Shown here: positions 12,477 to 24,772 of the stretch, piece by piece | How the letters are laid out: each line of letters opens with the position of its first letter | Numbering within the stretch: the first letter of the stretch is position 1 | From: Arabidopsis thaliana | Taxonomy: Eukaryota; Streptophyta; Magnoliopsida; Brassicales; Brassicaceae | Assembly (NCBI RefSeq): GCF_000001735.4 | Contig: NC_003070.9 | Location: 17,345,971 to 17,409,970 of the forward strand | DNA length: 64,000 bases | Direction: 5' to 3' | Notes under the pieces: model-generated | Seen by the model: the letters and a program-made list of their open reading frames with translations, nothing else | The model's database searches: none | What the model was told of the DNA's origin: nothing | Translations under genes and position numbers: made by a program

Positions 12477-13861
12477 CTATCTTCTCCTTATCGTACTCCT
12501 TCTCGTTCTTCTACTTCTTTTTCTGCGTTCTTCTTCTCCTGCGTACATATATGGCTTATAAGAATAGTTATAAGAACGTAAAGATTCTTCGTCGTCTGAT
12601 GTTTCGTCGTGGTCTGATTGTTCATAATCTTCTAAGTTCGGGTAAGTATCTTCATAGATCTTTGACTTGAGTAGCTTTGAATCGATGACGTTAATATCTT
12701 CTACATGGTCTGCTAAAGCGTAGAATCTACTACAATCTTTCTCAAAGACGTTGTCTACAAAGACGCAGACTCTACTCCTATTGCCCGACGCTTCATGGTA
12801 TTCTCCAAAACCTCGAATTTCAACACATTGAAGAGTATTCATTTCAGGGTTATAGTAGAAAATATAGAAGGGTTGCTTAGATGTATAATCAGCCATCGAC
12901 AAAACAATTTCACCCGTAGCAGTCACTCCAACTACCGAAACATAATGAGCCAAAAATATATCATCCCACAACACGTAGGCATATTTCGACCATTCATTTT
13001 TCTCCTCGTCCTCTAGAACCCAAAGACGCAACTTAATGGTATCACCATCGTAATCATCATAAAAAACCAAACCCAACTTTCCTTTGTAATTTATCAGTTC
13101 ACAATAGCTTCCAGGGTAAAGAAAGCTGAATGTCTCATACCTCACATCAAAGCAAACTACCACAAAAGAAGTCAAAACCTCAGACGTATCACCCAAGTAA
13201 TACACAACCCCATTGATGCATATACCTTCACTCATAATTTCATGTCTTAAGGTACGTTTTAATCTTCTCCAACTCATTTCTCCACTTCCAAGTTTCAGAA
13301 CTTTATGATGATCAGGACTACATGGGTAAGCCATGATCATGAACAATACCTTGAATTGCTTGTCAATCGGATCATACCCGAAAAAGCTAAACGCTTGTCT
13401 AAACCTTGCAATAGCAGGCAAGGTCGCATAATGTCCCGTTATAGGGTTACATAGCACAGGCACTCCATCGTAATCATCCTCTTTGATCCGCATACCATAG
13501 AAATACATCATACCAGACGCATAGCCACATGAAAACCGTCGGTCGTTACGAGGATAGATCTGCATACCATCTGGAGGGAACTTCATATGAAATTCAGCGG
13601 TTTCTACAAGAGACGACGATGAAGACTTCTCATATGGAGTAAGATGCTGAGGCAACGAGAAGAAGCTTCACAAGCCATTATTTTCGATGGCGAATAAGAG
13701 ACGCGGCTGAGTTGAGGACCTGGTTAGGAACAATTCTGTGAAATATGGACGACTAAGCATTGATGCCCATTGCTTCGACACGCAATGAAACCTAGCAATT
13801 GACTTTGTAATCTCAACAATATCTCGAGGATGAGTTCATTGGGGATGGAATCTGAAATCAT
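12477..13861 (-). pseudogene. broken F-box/FBA gene (At1g47350-like)
   Basis: An open frame at 12477-13655 keeps the whole FBA domain, very close to the gene at 8153 (CNPITGHYATLP; FGYDPIDKQFKVLF; GEMSWRRL; CINGVVYYLG), and ends in a basic Arg-rich tail in place of the acidic one. The N-terminal part from the expected start at 13861 ([15 protein letters not shown]) is damaged. There is a frameshift in the F-box, where the neighbour has 'RLPAKSVKR', and a stop in place of the Trp in 'NNGLW-SFFSLPQ'. The upstream exon is traceable near 14055-14110. A truncated FBA-only protein from an internal ATG at 13655 remains possible and may be how the locus is annotated elsewhere. Confidence 0.8.
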
Positions 13862-14360
13862 GATCGTTTTATTTGCTGGTCGAACACAAAGAGAGAGATA
13901 TGTTAAAACGTATTATATTAAGAACAAGACAAACCTAGCTACCATGAAAATAGAGAGACCATACCTGAAAATAAAAGGAATCAAAATATGATTTTTTTTT
14001 GTTTCTTCACCAAATAAAAAAAACAGAGAATTTTTAAGACTATTTAAAACTCACCTAAGAGACGAACGCAGTGTCTTCGAGGGTTTGGAGGAGATAGCTT
14101 TCTAGCCAAGCTTAAAATTTCACCTAGATTATACCAACCAGGGTTTTACTGTTCCTAATTTATATGTCGTGACAAGTAGAAAAGTAAAAAAACAAAAGAA
14201 AAGAATTCTGAAAAGCCTTGGTGAAAATAAAATTAAAATAGGGCGGTGCTAACCTAAGTCCAAACCGAAAAATTAAAGTCCTAACCTAAGACTTCCTACT
14301 TCTTAGTGGTTAATAATAGTTACTTTGTACGTAAAAGAACGGGTGAATTTTTTTATTGTA
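13790..14360. repeat. segmental duplicate, copy 1 (partner at 24286-24716)
   Basis: This block covers the start of the broken F-box gene, its first intron and its 5' flank. It recurs in the same orientation at 24286-24716 with the same order of blocks (TAGCAATTGACTTTGTA, ATCTCGAGGATGAGTTCATT, TAGGGCGGTGCTAACCTAAG, GTACGTAAAAGAACGGGTGA). The copies differ by small gaps and substitutions. Confidence 0.85.
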
Positions 14361-14756
14361 CCGTTTTCTGTCCTTGCTGATCGACGCAAACCTTGTTCGT
14401 CATTCGTATTACGGGTCACTATTTTGATTTGCTCATCCCCTTCACGAGAAGCAATATTCGTTGGAGGTGTTTGCTGCTCTAGTGAACGAGGACGAGTGTT
14501 AGTAAAGTTCCATGAGGCTGACCTCATTTGTTTCTCAAAAGAAGCTGCTCGCCTGTGAGCCTCCGAGACGGTTGTAGGGTCGAATTGTGACAAAGAATTT
14601 TGTAACTGAGAGCGTAATTCACCGATCAATCTTGAAACAAGTTGTGTCTGACTATCATTGATGTCATTAAACGTGAGTAGTAGGTAGAATTCTTCAGCAT
14701 ATTCTTCCACAGACCGTGTTTCATGTCTCAGATTTTGCAACTTGTTATACATTATT

Positions 14757-15254
14757 TGAAGGAAGTGGCTCATATTGTTCTTAAGGAATGTCTTAAGTAT
14801 GGGAGAGACTCTGAAGCATTCAGAGGGTTTCATTTCATGAGTTAGAGGAAGAGCCAGGTGAGAAGCACGTGTGTTGACTCGTTGAAGCTGCAACGGTCAA
14901 TGAGGGCAGTTCGGTAATTTCGGTGTTCCTCTGCAATTCTTTATCTTCTTCTTCTCTTCTTCGATTCTGTTAGAGTTGTTGTTGAGTTTGTTTCGAGAGT
15001 AAAGAGAGAGAGAGATTAGAGTGAGAAAGCTCTGAGATTGAGTGATTATATGATACTTTGTTCCCATTAAAGTTCTAGTGGATTCCGGAGATAAACTCCG
15101 ACGAGATGTAGCGTTTTCCGGTGAAGGAAACGTGAACTCGTTAAACCTCTGTGTCAACATTCTTTTACTTTCTTTGTTACACAAATCGATTACAAACAAG
15201 AGTCAAGTTCGAATCGAGTGTTAGTGAGCTGAGTTTATAGTTCAAATCCTTACA
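14757..15254 (+). repeat. copia left LTR
   Basis: A direct repeat of 498 bases that starts TGAAGGAAGTGGCTC and ends AAATCCTTACA. It is matched along its whole length by 19446-19940. Confidence 0.92.
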
Positions 15255-18200
15255 AATTGTTATTAGAGCTTAAGGTCGTTAAGCGGATTCGATTTCGAGA
15301 TGGCTGGAACTCCGATCGCAGTCTTTGACGAATCAGGAGACTTCTCATTGTGGAAGACAAGGATCATGGCTCATCTCAGCGTCATCGGATTGAAAGACGT
15401 TGTGATTGGGAAGACGATAACACCTCTTACAGCAGAAGAAGAGGAAGATCCTGAGAAGTGAAAGAAGAGAGATGTTGATGAAGCATCAAGACTCGAACGA
15501 TGTGATAAGGCTAAGAATGTGATCTTCCTAAATGTAGCAAACAAAGTTTTGAGGAAGATCGAGCTATGTCAAACAGCTCAAGAAGCCTGGGAAACATTAG
15601 ATCGATTGTTCATGATTCGATCCTTACCGCATAGAGTGTATACTCAATTGAGTTTCTACACTTTCAAGATGCAAGAAAATAAAAAGATTGATGAGAACAT
15701 AGATGATTTTCTCAAGATCGTTGCAGATCTGAATCATCTACAGATTGAGGTAACTGATGAAGTTCAAGCGATCCTATTGCTGAGTTCTTTGCCTGCTAGG
15801 TATGATGGTCTTGTAGAGACTATGAAGTATAGTAACAGCAGAGAAAAGCTGAGGTTAGATGATGTGATGGTTGGAGCGAGAGATAAAGAAAGGGAATTGT
15901 CTCAGAACAATAGGCCTGTAGCAGAAGGTCATTATGCTAGAGGTAGGCCAGAAGGAAAGAACAACAATCAAGGAAATAAGGGAAAGAATAGGTCTCGGTC
16001 TAAGTCTGCAGATGGTAAAAGAGTTTGTTGGATTTGTGGCAAGGAAGGCCACTTCAAGAAGCAGTGTTACAAGTGGTTAGAAAGAAACAAATCAAAGCAA
16101 CAAGGTTCAGATGTTGGAGAGTCGAGTTTGGCTAAGTCTAGTGAAATATTTGATCCTGCAATGGTTATAATGGCTACTGGAGAAACACTGTTGGTTACAG
16201 GCAGAGATGCAGATGAATGGTTTCTGGATACAGGATGTTCGTTTCACATGACCCCAAGGAGAGACTTATTCAAAGATTTCAAAGAACTGAGTTCAGGTTT
16301 TGTCAAGATGGGCAATGATACATATTCTCCGGTGAAAGGAATTGGAAGTATCAAGATCAGAAACAATGATGGAACTCAAGTAATTCTAACTGATGTGAGA
16401 TACGTGCCTAACATGGCAAGAAATCTCATATCACTTGGAACATTAGAAGACAAAGGGTGTTGGTTTAAATCTCAAGATGGAGTTTTAAAGATTGTTAAAG
16501 GCTGTTCCACAATCTTAAAAGGACAAAAAAGAGAGACTCTTTATATCCTAGAGGGATTAGCAGAAAATGGGGAATCACATTCCTCAGCTGAGTTGAAAGA
16601 TGAGACTTCTCTGTGGCATAGTAGGCTCGGTCACATGAGTCAAAAAGGAATGGAAATCTTGGTTAAAAAGGATTGTCTACAGAGGGAAACTATAAAGGAG
16701 TTGAAGTTCTGTGAAGATTGTGTGTATGGGAAGAACCATAGAGTGAGCTTTGCACCAGCTCAACATGTCACCAAAGAGAAGCTAGCTTACATCCATTCAG
16801 ATTTGTGGGGTTCACCACACAATCCAGCTTCTCTAGGTAACTGTCAATATTTCATCTCATTTGTAGATGATTATTCACGAAAGGTCTGGATATACTTTTT
16901 AAAGAAGAAAGATGAAGCTTTTGAAAAGTTCGTGGAATGGAAAAAGATGGTAGAGAATTAGTCTGACAAGAAAGTCAAGAAACTAAGAACAGATAATGGT
17001 CTTGAGTACTGCAATCACTATTTTGAGAAGTTCTGCAAAGATGAAGGAATTGTAAGGCACAAGACTTGTGCTTACACACCGCAACAGAATGGGATTGCAG
17101 AGAGACTTAATAGAACCATCATGGATAAAGTCAGGAGTATGCTGAGTGAAAGTGGAATGGATAAGAAATTCTGGGCAGAAGCAGCATCCACTGCAGTATA
17201 TCTCATCAACAGATCACCTTCTACAGCACTGGATTTTGACTTGCCAGAAGAAAAATGGACTGGTGCTTTACCAGACCTAAAAGGTTTAAGAAAGTTTGGG
17301 TGTTTGGTTTACATTCATGCTGATCAGGGTAAGCTGAATCCAAGAGCGAAGAAAGATGTGTTTACAAGCTATCTTGAAGGAGTTAAAGGATACAAAGTTT
17401 GGGTTTTAGAAGAAAAGAAATGTGTTATTAGCAGGAATGTGATTTTCAGAGAAGAGATCATGTACAAAGACCTGAAGCATGATTCACACACAAGTATGAT
17501 TGAAAATGACTTAGAAAACATCAGACTTAACCCTCCTGTTGTTACTTGTGATCATGAAATTACAGATCAAGGTGGAGCTACTGTGACAGATACATATCAA
17601 GATGATTCTGCACAAGACGCTAACTCACCTGTTATAACACAAACTCAAGTCTCAAATGAAAATCAGTCTAAATCAGAAGAAGAAGACTTGAGTGACTATC
17701 AGCTAGTCAGAGATAGAGCTGTGAAGATAAACCCGAGGTATAATGAATCAAACTTGGTTGGTTTCTCGTTTTTCACAGAAGATGGAGAACAGGCAGAACC
17801 AAATTCATATCAGGCAGCACTAAGAGATCCTGAATGGGATAAATGGAATGAAGCCATGAAAGAAGAGATGATGTCAATGGGAAAGAATCAGACATTGGAT
17901 CTTGTAGAAAAACCAGAAGGTGTCAAGATCATAGGCTGCAGATGGATCTTTACCAGAAAGACAGGAATACAAGGAGTGGAAGCTCCAAGATATAAAGCAC
18001 GGTTGGTAGCAAAGGGATTCACACAGAAAGAGGGAATTGATTACACAGAAATCTTCTCACCAGTTGTGAAACATGTCTCCATAAGGTACATTGTGTCAAT
18101 GGTAGCACATTTTGATATGGAATTGCAGCAGATGGATGTAAAAACTGCATTCCTACACGGATTCTTAGATGAAGACATCTACATGGCTCAGCCTGAAGGT

Positions 18201-19445
18201 TTTGAGGATAAGAAAAATCCTGAGAAGGTATGTTACCTGAAACCCTCTTTGTATGGTCTTAAGCAGTCACCTAGGCAGTGGAACCTCAGATTTGATGAAT
18301 TCATGAAAGGAATAGGTTTTGTCAGGAGTGCTTTTGACAGTTGTGTTTACTATAAGAAGCTAGGCAAGACATACACCTACTTACTCTTGTATGTAGATGA
18401 CATGTTAATTGCTTCAGTAGACAAGTCTATTGTTCAGGAATTGAAGCTACTACTGAGTAAATAATTTGAAATGAAAGACTTGGGAGATGCTAAGAAGATT
18501 CTAGGTATGGAAATAACTAGAGATCGAGAAGCTGGAATTTTGTCTTTGTCACAGGAAGCTTATGTGAAGAAGGTCCTGCGTTCAACACACATGGATCAAT
18601 CTAAGCCTGTGTCAACTCCAATTGGAGTTCATTTTAAGCTGAGAGCAGCAACAGAAGAAGAGTACAAGAACCAATTTGAAAGAATGAGGTTTGTACCATA
18701 TGCTAACACAGTTGGAAGCATAATGTATTCTATGATAGGCACTCGACCGGATCTTGCTTATCCATTAGATGTGATCAGTAGGTTCATGAGTAAACCACTG
18801 AAAGATCACTGGCAAGCGGCCAAGTGGGTCTTGAGATACATGAAGGGTACAGAAACAAAGAAATTGTGCTACATGAAACAAGATGATTTCCTGTTGAGAG
18901 GTTATTGTGACTCAGATTATGGAAGTAACTTTGATACTCGGAGATCGATATCAGGTTATGTGTTTACAATAGGTGGAAACACCATTATCTGGAAGTCTAA
19001 GCTGCAGAAAGTGGTAGCTCTTTCCACAACCGAATCCGAGTATATGGCACTTACAGAAGCAGTCAAAGAAGCCTTGTGGCTTAAAGGACTTGCGAATGAG
19101 CTTGGTTTTCCACAGAAAGATGTGGAGGTTCACTGTGATTCTCAGAGTGTTATCGCCTTAGCAAAGAACTCAGTGCATCATGAGAACACCAAGCATATAG
19201 ACATCATGTTACACTTCGTGAGAGATGTCATAACTGAAGGGAAGATTAGGCTGGTGAAAATTGCAAGTGAATGCAATACAGCAGATATCTTCACAAAAGT
19301 GTTACTAGTTAACAAACTTGAAGGAGCACTCAACATGCTCCGAGTCAGTAGTCACTGAGCGGTGGAGCTCAGGTACCGGAGTTGGAATCCAGGGTAACTA
19401 GAACAGGTAAAGACTCAGAAGATAATAAGAGCCAAGGTGGAGATT

Positions 19446-19940
19446 TGAAGGAAGTGGCTCATATTGTTCTTAAGGAATGTCTTAAGTATGGGAGAGACTC
19501 TGAAGCATTCAGAGGGTTTCATTTCATGAGTTAGAGGAAGAGCCACGTGAGAAGCACGTGTGTTGACTCGCTGAAGCTGCAACGGTCAATGAGGGCAGTT
19601 TGGTAATTTCGGTGTTCCTCTGCAATTCTTTATCTTCTTCTTCTCTTCTTCGATTCCGTTAGAGTTGTTGTTGAGTTTATTTCGAGAGTAAAGAGAGAGA
19701 GATTAGAGTGAGAAAGCTCTGAGATTGAGTGATTGTATGATACTTTGTTCCCATTAAAGTTCTAGTGGATTCCGAAGGTAAACTCCGGCGAGACGTAGCG
19801 TTTTCGGTGAAGGAAACGTGAACTCGTTAAACCTCTGTGTCAACATTCTTTTACTTTCTTTGTTACACAAATCGATTACAAACAAGAATCAAGTTCGAAT
19901 CGAGTGTTAGTGAGCTGAGTTTATAGTTCAAATCCTTACA
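19446..19940 (+). repeat. copia right LTR
   Basis: A direct repeat of 495 bases that matches 14757-15254, with the same TG and CA ends. The gypsy gag sequence resumes immediately after it. Confidence 0.92.
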
Positions 19941-21004
19941 GTCCTGTCATACGTGTCCTTAAACTTTTTCTTGAGCTTCTCCCAAAAATGAATTAGAACT
20001 TTTCCAATGCGGGCACGAGTTGTCTTTGTCTGATTCCACCAATATGCAGCGTGACCACAGAATTTGGTTGCTTCCAAAGCAACTCTACGTTCTTCCGGGA
20101 CTCATTTAAATTCAAGTATCTCTTCAACAGATACGATCCAATCCAGTAACGAATCACCACGAATTCCACCATGAAACTACAGGATATCGAGACGAAAACT
20201 AGCTTCCCAACATGTAGTTCATGTTGACAAACATTAGCGAGATCGCGTTAGTGTTGTCTGTTACGAGCAATCGGACTATCTGGTTGGTCTTGTGGCTGGT
20301 TTTCAAAAGCAACATCACGATGAGGGTCTATGTTGCCAAGACTTTGCAGCAACATTTGATTCAGTTCGTACATCGCTTGTTGCATCATATTCTTGAAATT
20401 TTCTTGAGATGCAATTAAAGCATCACGTTAGCTTTAGGAGGCATGATTAACAAATTCAACGCCCAGAACGACAAGAATCTGATACCAACTGATAGAAAGG
20501 CAGAAGCTACGAGCGGAGGACACGGCGGCTCCGTTTTAATAGGGAGAAAACAGAGTATGAAGATGACGATTAGTGGTGATGAAACGATGGTGAGATGATA
20601 TAACCGAGATCGATTCCAGGAATCGATATCGAATTGATTTGCAAGTCCTCCTTGCAGGGCTTTAAGACAAAGCTCTTTTGGGTAGTTAAGACTACCTCTT
20701 TTTGGTTTTTTTTTGATAGATTTCAAAACAAGATGGAATACAATAGGTGACTAGTTTGCCAACACACCCTTTCCTAAAACATGATGAGAATATCTCCTCA
20801 ATGAAGAAAATAGAAAACTTAACATAGTAGTAAACTTGAGTAAAAACCAACACCAACGGCAGTTCTTGATGGGCAAGGCAACCCACGACGAGGCCCTTCA
20901 AAAGCTTAACGGTTTGCTGCATCCACGACGAGAATCAGGAGATTCTTGATTTCGCTCATCTTGACCTCTTTTCTCTTTTTGCAGGTTCAATCAAGGATAC
21001 AATT

Positions 21005-22733
21005 TCAAAAATTGACACAGTGATGATCTTCTGTGTCCTCGCTTGTAAATGTGGCTAGAACTCTCTCAACCTCTTTAACGATTTCCTTAATAAAATCGGC
21101 TTCAGACCTGCCATATATATATATTGTAACTCAATTAATGGATATTTTCTAAAGTGCAGAGAAACTAAATATTTTCACGTGATATAATCGAGGAATTCTC
21201 AACCACAAGATGAAAGGATCAACGAAAGAAATTAATGAAGTAGATATAAGTACAAAAAGGGTGAACATTCGATCCTAAACATAAAACTACAGAAAATGTT
21301 TTTTCTATAATTCCCTAAGCTCCACACATCTTTTACATTATCTTTGTTTGTCACACAAACACAAATCAGATCTAGAGACTCAAATCCATTGGCATACTTT
21401 TCTCCCAAACATTATTTCGATTTTTAAAAATATATATATATAATAGTAGTATTAAAATGTGATCCACAAGTCGACAAAAATAATGTGACAAACTTATGGA
21501 AGAGATAGATGAGATAAAACCTATTGGAAATTCACCTATTATTATTCTTTTAAGCCTTCGGGAACCAAAATATGACTCCATGCATTCTTATTTACCAAAA
21601 AATAATGGGTATTCGTCTACTCATGCAAGCTTTCAAAATACAAATTCCATCGAAAACAAATTTTCAAAACGATTTAACCTAAAGTTTTAAACTACTATAA
21701 TCTTTCTAGCTTTCAGAACAAGCAGCCCAAATTAAACGATAAAAATCAATTAACTAAACAAATTTAACTAAAATTACCTTAGTAATTATATCTGGCCGTC
21801 TCTGTGGGAATTAATTATTATATTATTGTTGTTAAACCTTAGTTAAAAAGAAATCGGGAGGTTTTTAATGAGTTTGGACTGTTTATGTTGGATCGTTTCT
21901 CATTCACATCTCAATGAAACCTATTAAAATGTTAGAATATCGCATATTGGAAACTGGGTTATTTCTATACACTAATTAAATATATAAGATATTACATGTT
22001 TTTGAAAAACAAATTATAGGAAAACAAAAGAAGCATTAGAAAATACCTTCCGTCTCCCAGGGACAAACCCATCTTATTAGAAATACACTCTAGGGCTTCC
22101 ATCCACTCCTTGATTTGACATCCTCGAGACTTTTGAGCAAGCGCCCAAAACTTTTTACCAAAGTCACCTGTGCGGCCGCTCACATCTCTTGCCCTAACCT
22201 TATAGAAGATAGGAATGACTAGAAGCTTTCTTTCATCTACGCATTCCTTCATCTTGACAATCTCATCCATACAAAACCTCGACTCCGCAAACCTAAAGGA
22301 TTAATTGCCACATAGTCCATACAAATACTATTAGATATTGATGACTAGGACAATAAGTCAATAACCATTTTTAAAATTTTGTGATAACTCTAAACCCTAG
22401 CTAATGTTGAAACATTAAGCAACCAAGAAAAAGATGCATCTATGAACTACTTCCGGTTTTAATTAAGTGAAGGAATCAGAGATTGATAGGTTCCTCATAA
22501 TTATACCTGCTAGAGAAGATGACCAGGGCAACTTTTGACTCTTTGATCCTTAAAAGGAGACTTGTCAAGTCATTTCCACGTTGCTCGTCTTTATCTATGA
22601 TGAACATGATCCCATATCTCTCTAAAGCATCAGCGAGGTGGCTGATAAACCCATGACGAATCTCTTCTCCTCGGAAACTAAGGAACACTTTAGGGACAGG
22701 AACATTTCTGTACCGAGGAGACACGCTCGTCAT
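21005..22733 (-). CDS. RBA1: TIR-only immune protein RBA1 (At1g47370)
   Basis: Three exons (22507-22733, 22047-22292, 21005-21107) with GT-AG introns give 191 residues, the length I recall for RBA1. It is a bare TIR domain with no NB-ARC or LRR part. The TIR core 'KVFLSFRGEEIRHGFISHL' is followed by 'IFSS', 'FAESRFCMDEIVKM' and 'VIPIFYKV'. The Glu of CMDE falls at residue 86 in this model, which I recall as the catalytic NADase Glu of RBA1. In the literature RBA1 triggers cell death on recognition of the Pseudomonas effector HopBA1 in accession Ag-0 and is not active in Col-0; this is from memory. The third exon is a short helix (EADFIKEIVKEVERVLATF). The coding sequence looks whole. A fossil retroelement lies close behind its 3' end, and inverted repeats surround its promoter. 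Confidence 0.93.
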
Positions 22734-22748
22734 ATATAAGAGATTGAG

Positions 22749-22872
22749 GACGACTTTGTACTTTAGTGATTCTTGATTAAGAGAGTAGAGAGGCTAATGA
22801 ATTGTGGATAAAAAGTAGAACGTACTTTGGCTTATTTATAAAAAAAGAGAATCACTAAAGTACAAAGTCGTC
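22749..22872. repeat. perfect 25-base inverted repeat flanking the RBA1 promoter/leader
   Basis: The arms at 22749-22773 and 22848-22872 are exact reverse complements (core ACTTTGTACTTTAGTGATTC) with a 74-base loop. The proximal arm starts 16 bases upstream of the RBA1 start codon. The TATA-like TTTATAAATAAG lies in the loop (about 22832-22843). A further short pair, GAACGTACTTT and AAAGTACGTTC, lies near 22818 and 22922. Confidence 0.9.
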
Positions 22873-23032
22873 ACAAACACATGACGACTTTATAAATTGG
22901 CTATTAAATCTATAAATAGTCAAAGTACGTTCATTAGAGAGCTTTGAAAGTCCACAAAAAACGCTTCAAAAATGGATATCATAACTCGTGGATAAATACA
23001 AGAAGGTACCGTAGCCAAAAAAATCATATACA

Positions 23033-23824
23033 GCCTTGTTCGTTTCTCTGTCGCTGGATTCAGCGACAGCGACCAGCGATCAGCGACAGCAACCAGCGAC
23101 AACATATATTGTTCGTTTGTTTGTCGTTGGATTCAGCGACCAATTACAGCGACAATCGCTAATAACTGTCAAAGTGTTGTTCGTTTGACTGTCGTTATAA
23201 ACAGTTGCTATATTTTTAAAAAAAAATAATTATTTTTTGTGCTAATTTATATTTTAAAATCAAAATGTAAATCATATATCATACACCATGAGAAAAAATA
23301 AATTAATATATTTATTTATTTTAGTTTTATCAAATTTAATAAGAATTATTTTAATTAAACTAGAACTCAAATCCCTCGTGATATTGCAAAGAAAATATTA
23401 TAAATTTGTTTATATTTTGACAGAAAATTACAATATAGGCAAATTGCAATAAAAGATACAAGCGAGAAAAAACAACCGTCAATATTTTTTACGGAAAGTT
23501 GCGATTAAAAGACACAACTGTTCAGAGTGCAAAAAACATTTATTTAAGTTTAATTTAATTTAATCCTGTTTAATTTAATTATTTTTAATTATTCTTTAAT
23601 TTATTTATTTTGATCGCTAAGTTGTTCGTTTGCATGTCGCTGGATTCAGCGACCAAAAGCAGCGACTAATCGCTGAAACCAGCGACTGATCGCTAAAAAT
23701 TTCAGCGATCAAAAATTGCGGTCGCTGGTCGCTACTTTTGGTCGTTGAACCAGCGACAGGCAAACGAACAACTTTTGGTCGCTGTCGCTGGTTTCAGTCG
23801 CCAGCGACAGGCAAATGAACAGGG
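23033..23824. mobile_element. non-autonomous DNA transposon rich in GCGAC motifs
   Basis: The ends are imperfect inverted repeats: CCTTGTTCGTTTCTCTGTCGCTGG-like at the left against the reverse of CCAGCGACAGGCAAATGAACAGGG-like at the right. Both subterminal regions are packed with GCGAC/GTCGC blocks (about 23050-23180 and 23630-23820). GTTCGTTT-type end motifs recur inside, as if an element had inserted into, or duplicated, its own end. The middle, about 23210-23600, is AT-rich and codes for nothing. TACA lies just outside both ends and may be the target duplication. The superfamily is not assigned; hAT or PIF/Harbinger are the main options. Confidence 0.65.
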
Positions 23825-24285
23825 ACTACATGTCTAAATATTTTAAATCTTTATTTTTCATTTCCCAAATTTATCTATCTATCTATTACTATCTACAACT
23901 CCATCACTTACTTTCAAAATAAAATAAATTTTTTAAGTAGCTATCTATTATTAACCTAATATGTGTCTTATTCCACCACTGTTTCCCATTATAATTTTTT
24001 TTTTTATCATTTTATCATATTTATCTAAACCATTTACATAACTACACAAAACCAACATTAATTTACGTAGAAAATGAATAATGTTATTTGTTTAAATATT
24101 TCGTGTTGCAATATTGTTTTGTCATTATTTTGCAATAGACTTGTAATACGATTGTAAGTTTGTAACGTTCACTCATCATTGCAAAAGTATAGCAAAATTT
24201 GTTACAAATTTTTAACGAATATAATCATTGCAAAAATATCGTTGCAACAACACTGTTTTTTTTGTAATATATATATCGATCGCAC

Positions 24286-24716
24286 CTAGCAATTGACTTT
24301 GTATTCTCAACAATATCTCGAGGATGAGTTCATTAGGGATGGAATCTGAAATCATGATCGTTTTATTTGCTGGTCGAACACAAAGACAGAGATATTAAGA
24401 ACTAGACAAACCTAGCTACCATGAAAATAAAGAGACCCTAACTGAAAATAAAAGGAATCAAAATATGAAATTTTTTTTGTTTTCTTCACCAAATAAAAAG
24501 ACAGAGTTTTTAAGACTATTTAAAAATTAAAACTCACCAAAGAGACGAAAGCCGTGGTAAAAATAAAATTAAAATAGGGCGGTGCTAACCTAAGTCCAAA
24601 CCGAGAAATTAAAGTCCTAATTTCTATGTTTCAGATTATAAGACTTCCTACTTCTTAGTGGTTAATAATAATTACTTTGTACGTAAAAGAACGGGTGAAT
24701 TTTTTTTACCAAAGAA
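24286..24716. repeat. segmental duplicate, copy 2 (F-box 5' fragment)
   Basis: This matches 13790-14360 in the same orientation. It carries the first part of an F-box gene (minus strand), its first intron with the TTTTTTTTGTTT run and its flank to ACGGGTGAATTTTTTTT. Here the block is not followed by the gypsy fossil that follows copy 1. The F-box fragment has no coding potential. Confidence 0.85.
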
Positions 24717-24772
24717 GCTGAAAATGTTTTTCCTTCAGCCATAACTAGTCCCGCGAAAGCTTGTGTAGTAGA

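Larger units (their letters stand above)
14757..19940 (+). mobile_element. Ty1/copia LTR retrotransposon, nearly whole fossil (At1g47360-like)
   Basis: A full structure of about 5.2 kb. The direct terminal repeats are at 14757-15254 and 19446-19940 and run from TG to CA. Just inside the left repeat is a primer-site-like TGTTATTAGAGC. In order, the interior holds a gag region from about 15300, a zinc knuckle near 16030 (CWICGKEGHFKKQC), a protease-like WFLDTGCSFHM near 16220, an integrase region with its HSRLGH block from about 16620, a reverse transcriptase near 17800-18460 with YVDDMLIA, and an RNase H to about 19350. A purine-rich GGTGGAGAT precedes the right repeat. It looks almost whole, with about three breaks. 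The two repeats differ at roughly a dozen to fifteen places over 495 bases by eye. At usual plant rates that suggests insertion about one to two million years ago. It sits inside the gypsy gag fossil. I see no clear 5-base target duplication. Confidence 0.92.
14310..20500 (-). mobile_element. fossil Ty3/gypsy-like element fragment, split by a copia element
   Basis: On the minus strand, gag-like sequence runs from about 20440 down to 19941 and continues from 14756 to about 14310. The two sides are separated only by the copia element at 14757-19940. The second half holds the recognisable gag block 'YNKLQNLRHETRSVEEYAEEF'. A primer-site-like TTGGTATCAGATTCTTG lies at about 20479-20495, just before a start-like MPPKA. 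No polymerase region remains, so this is an old, heavily broken fossil that predates the copia insertion. Its outer limits are uncertain. Confidence 0.65.

Noticed and set aside
14896-15199. Minus-strand frame in the left copia repeat.
   Set aside because: It is inside the LTR, and nothing supports it as a gene.
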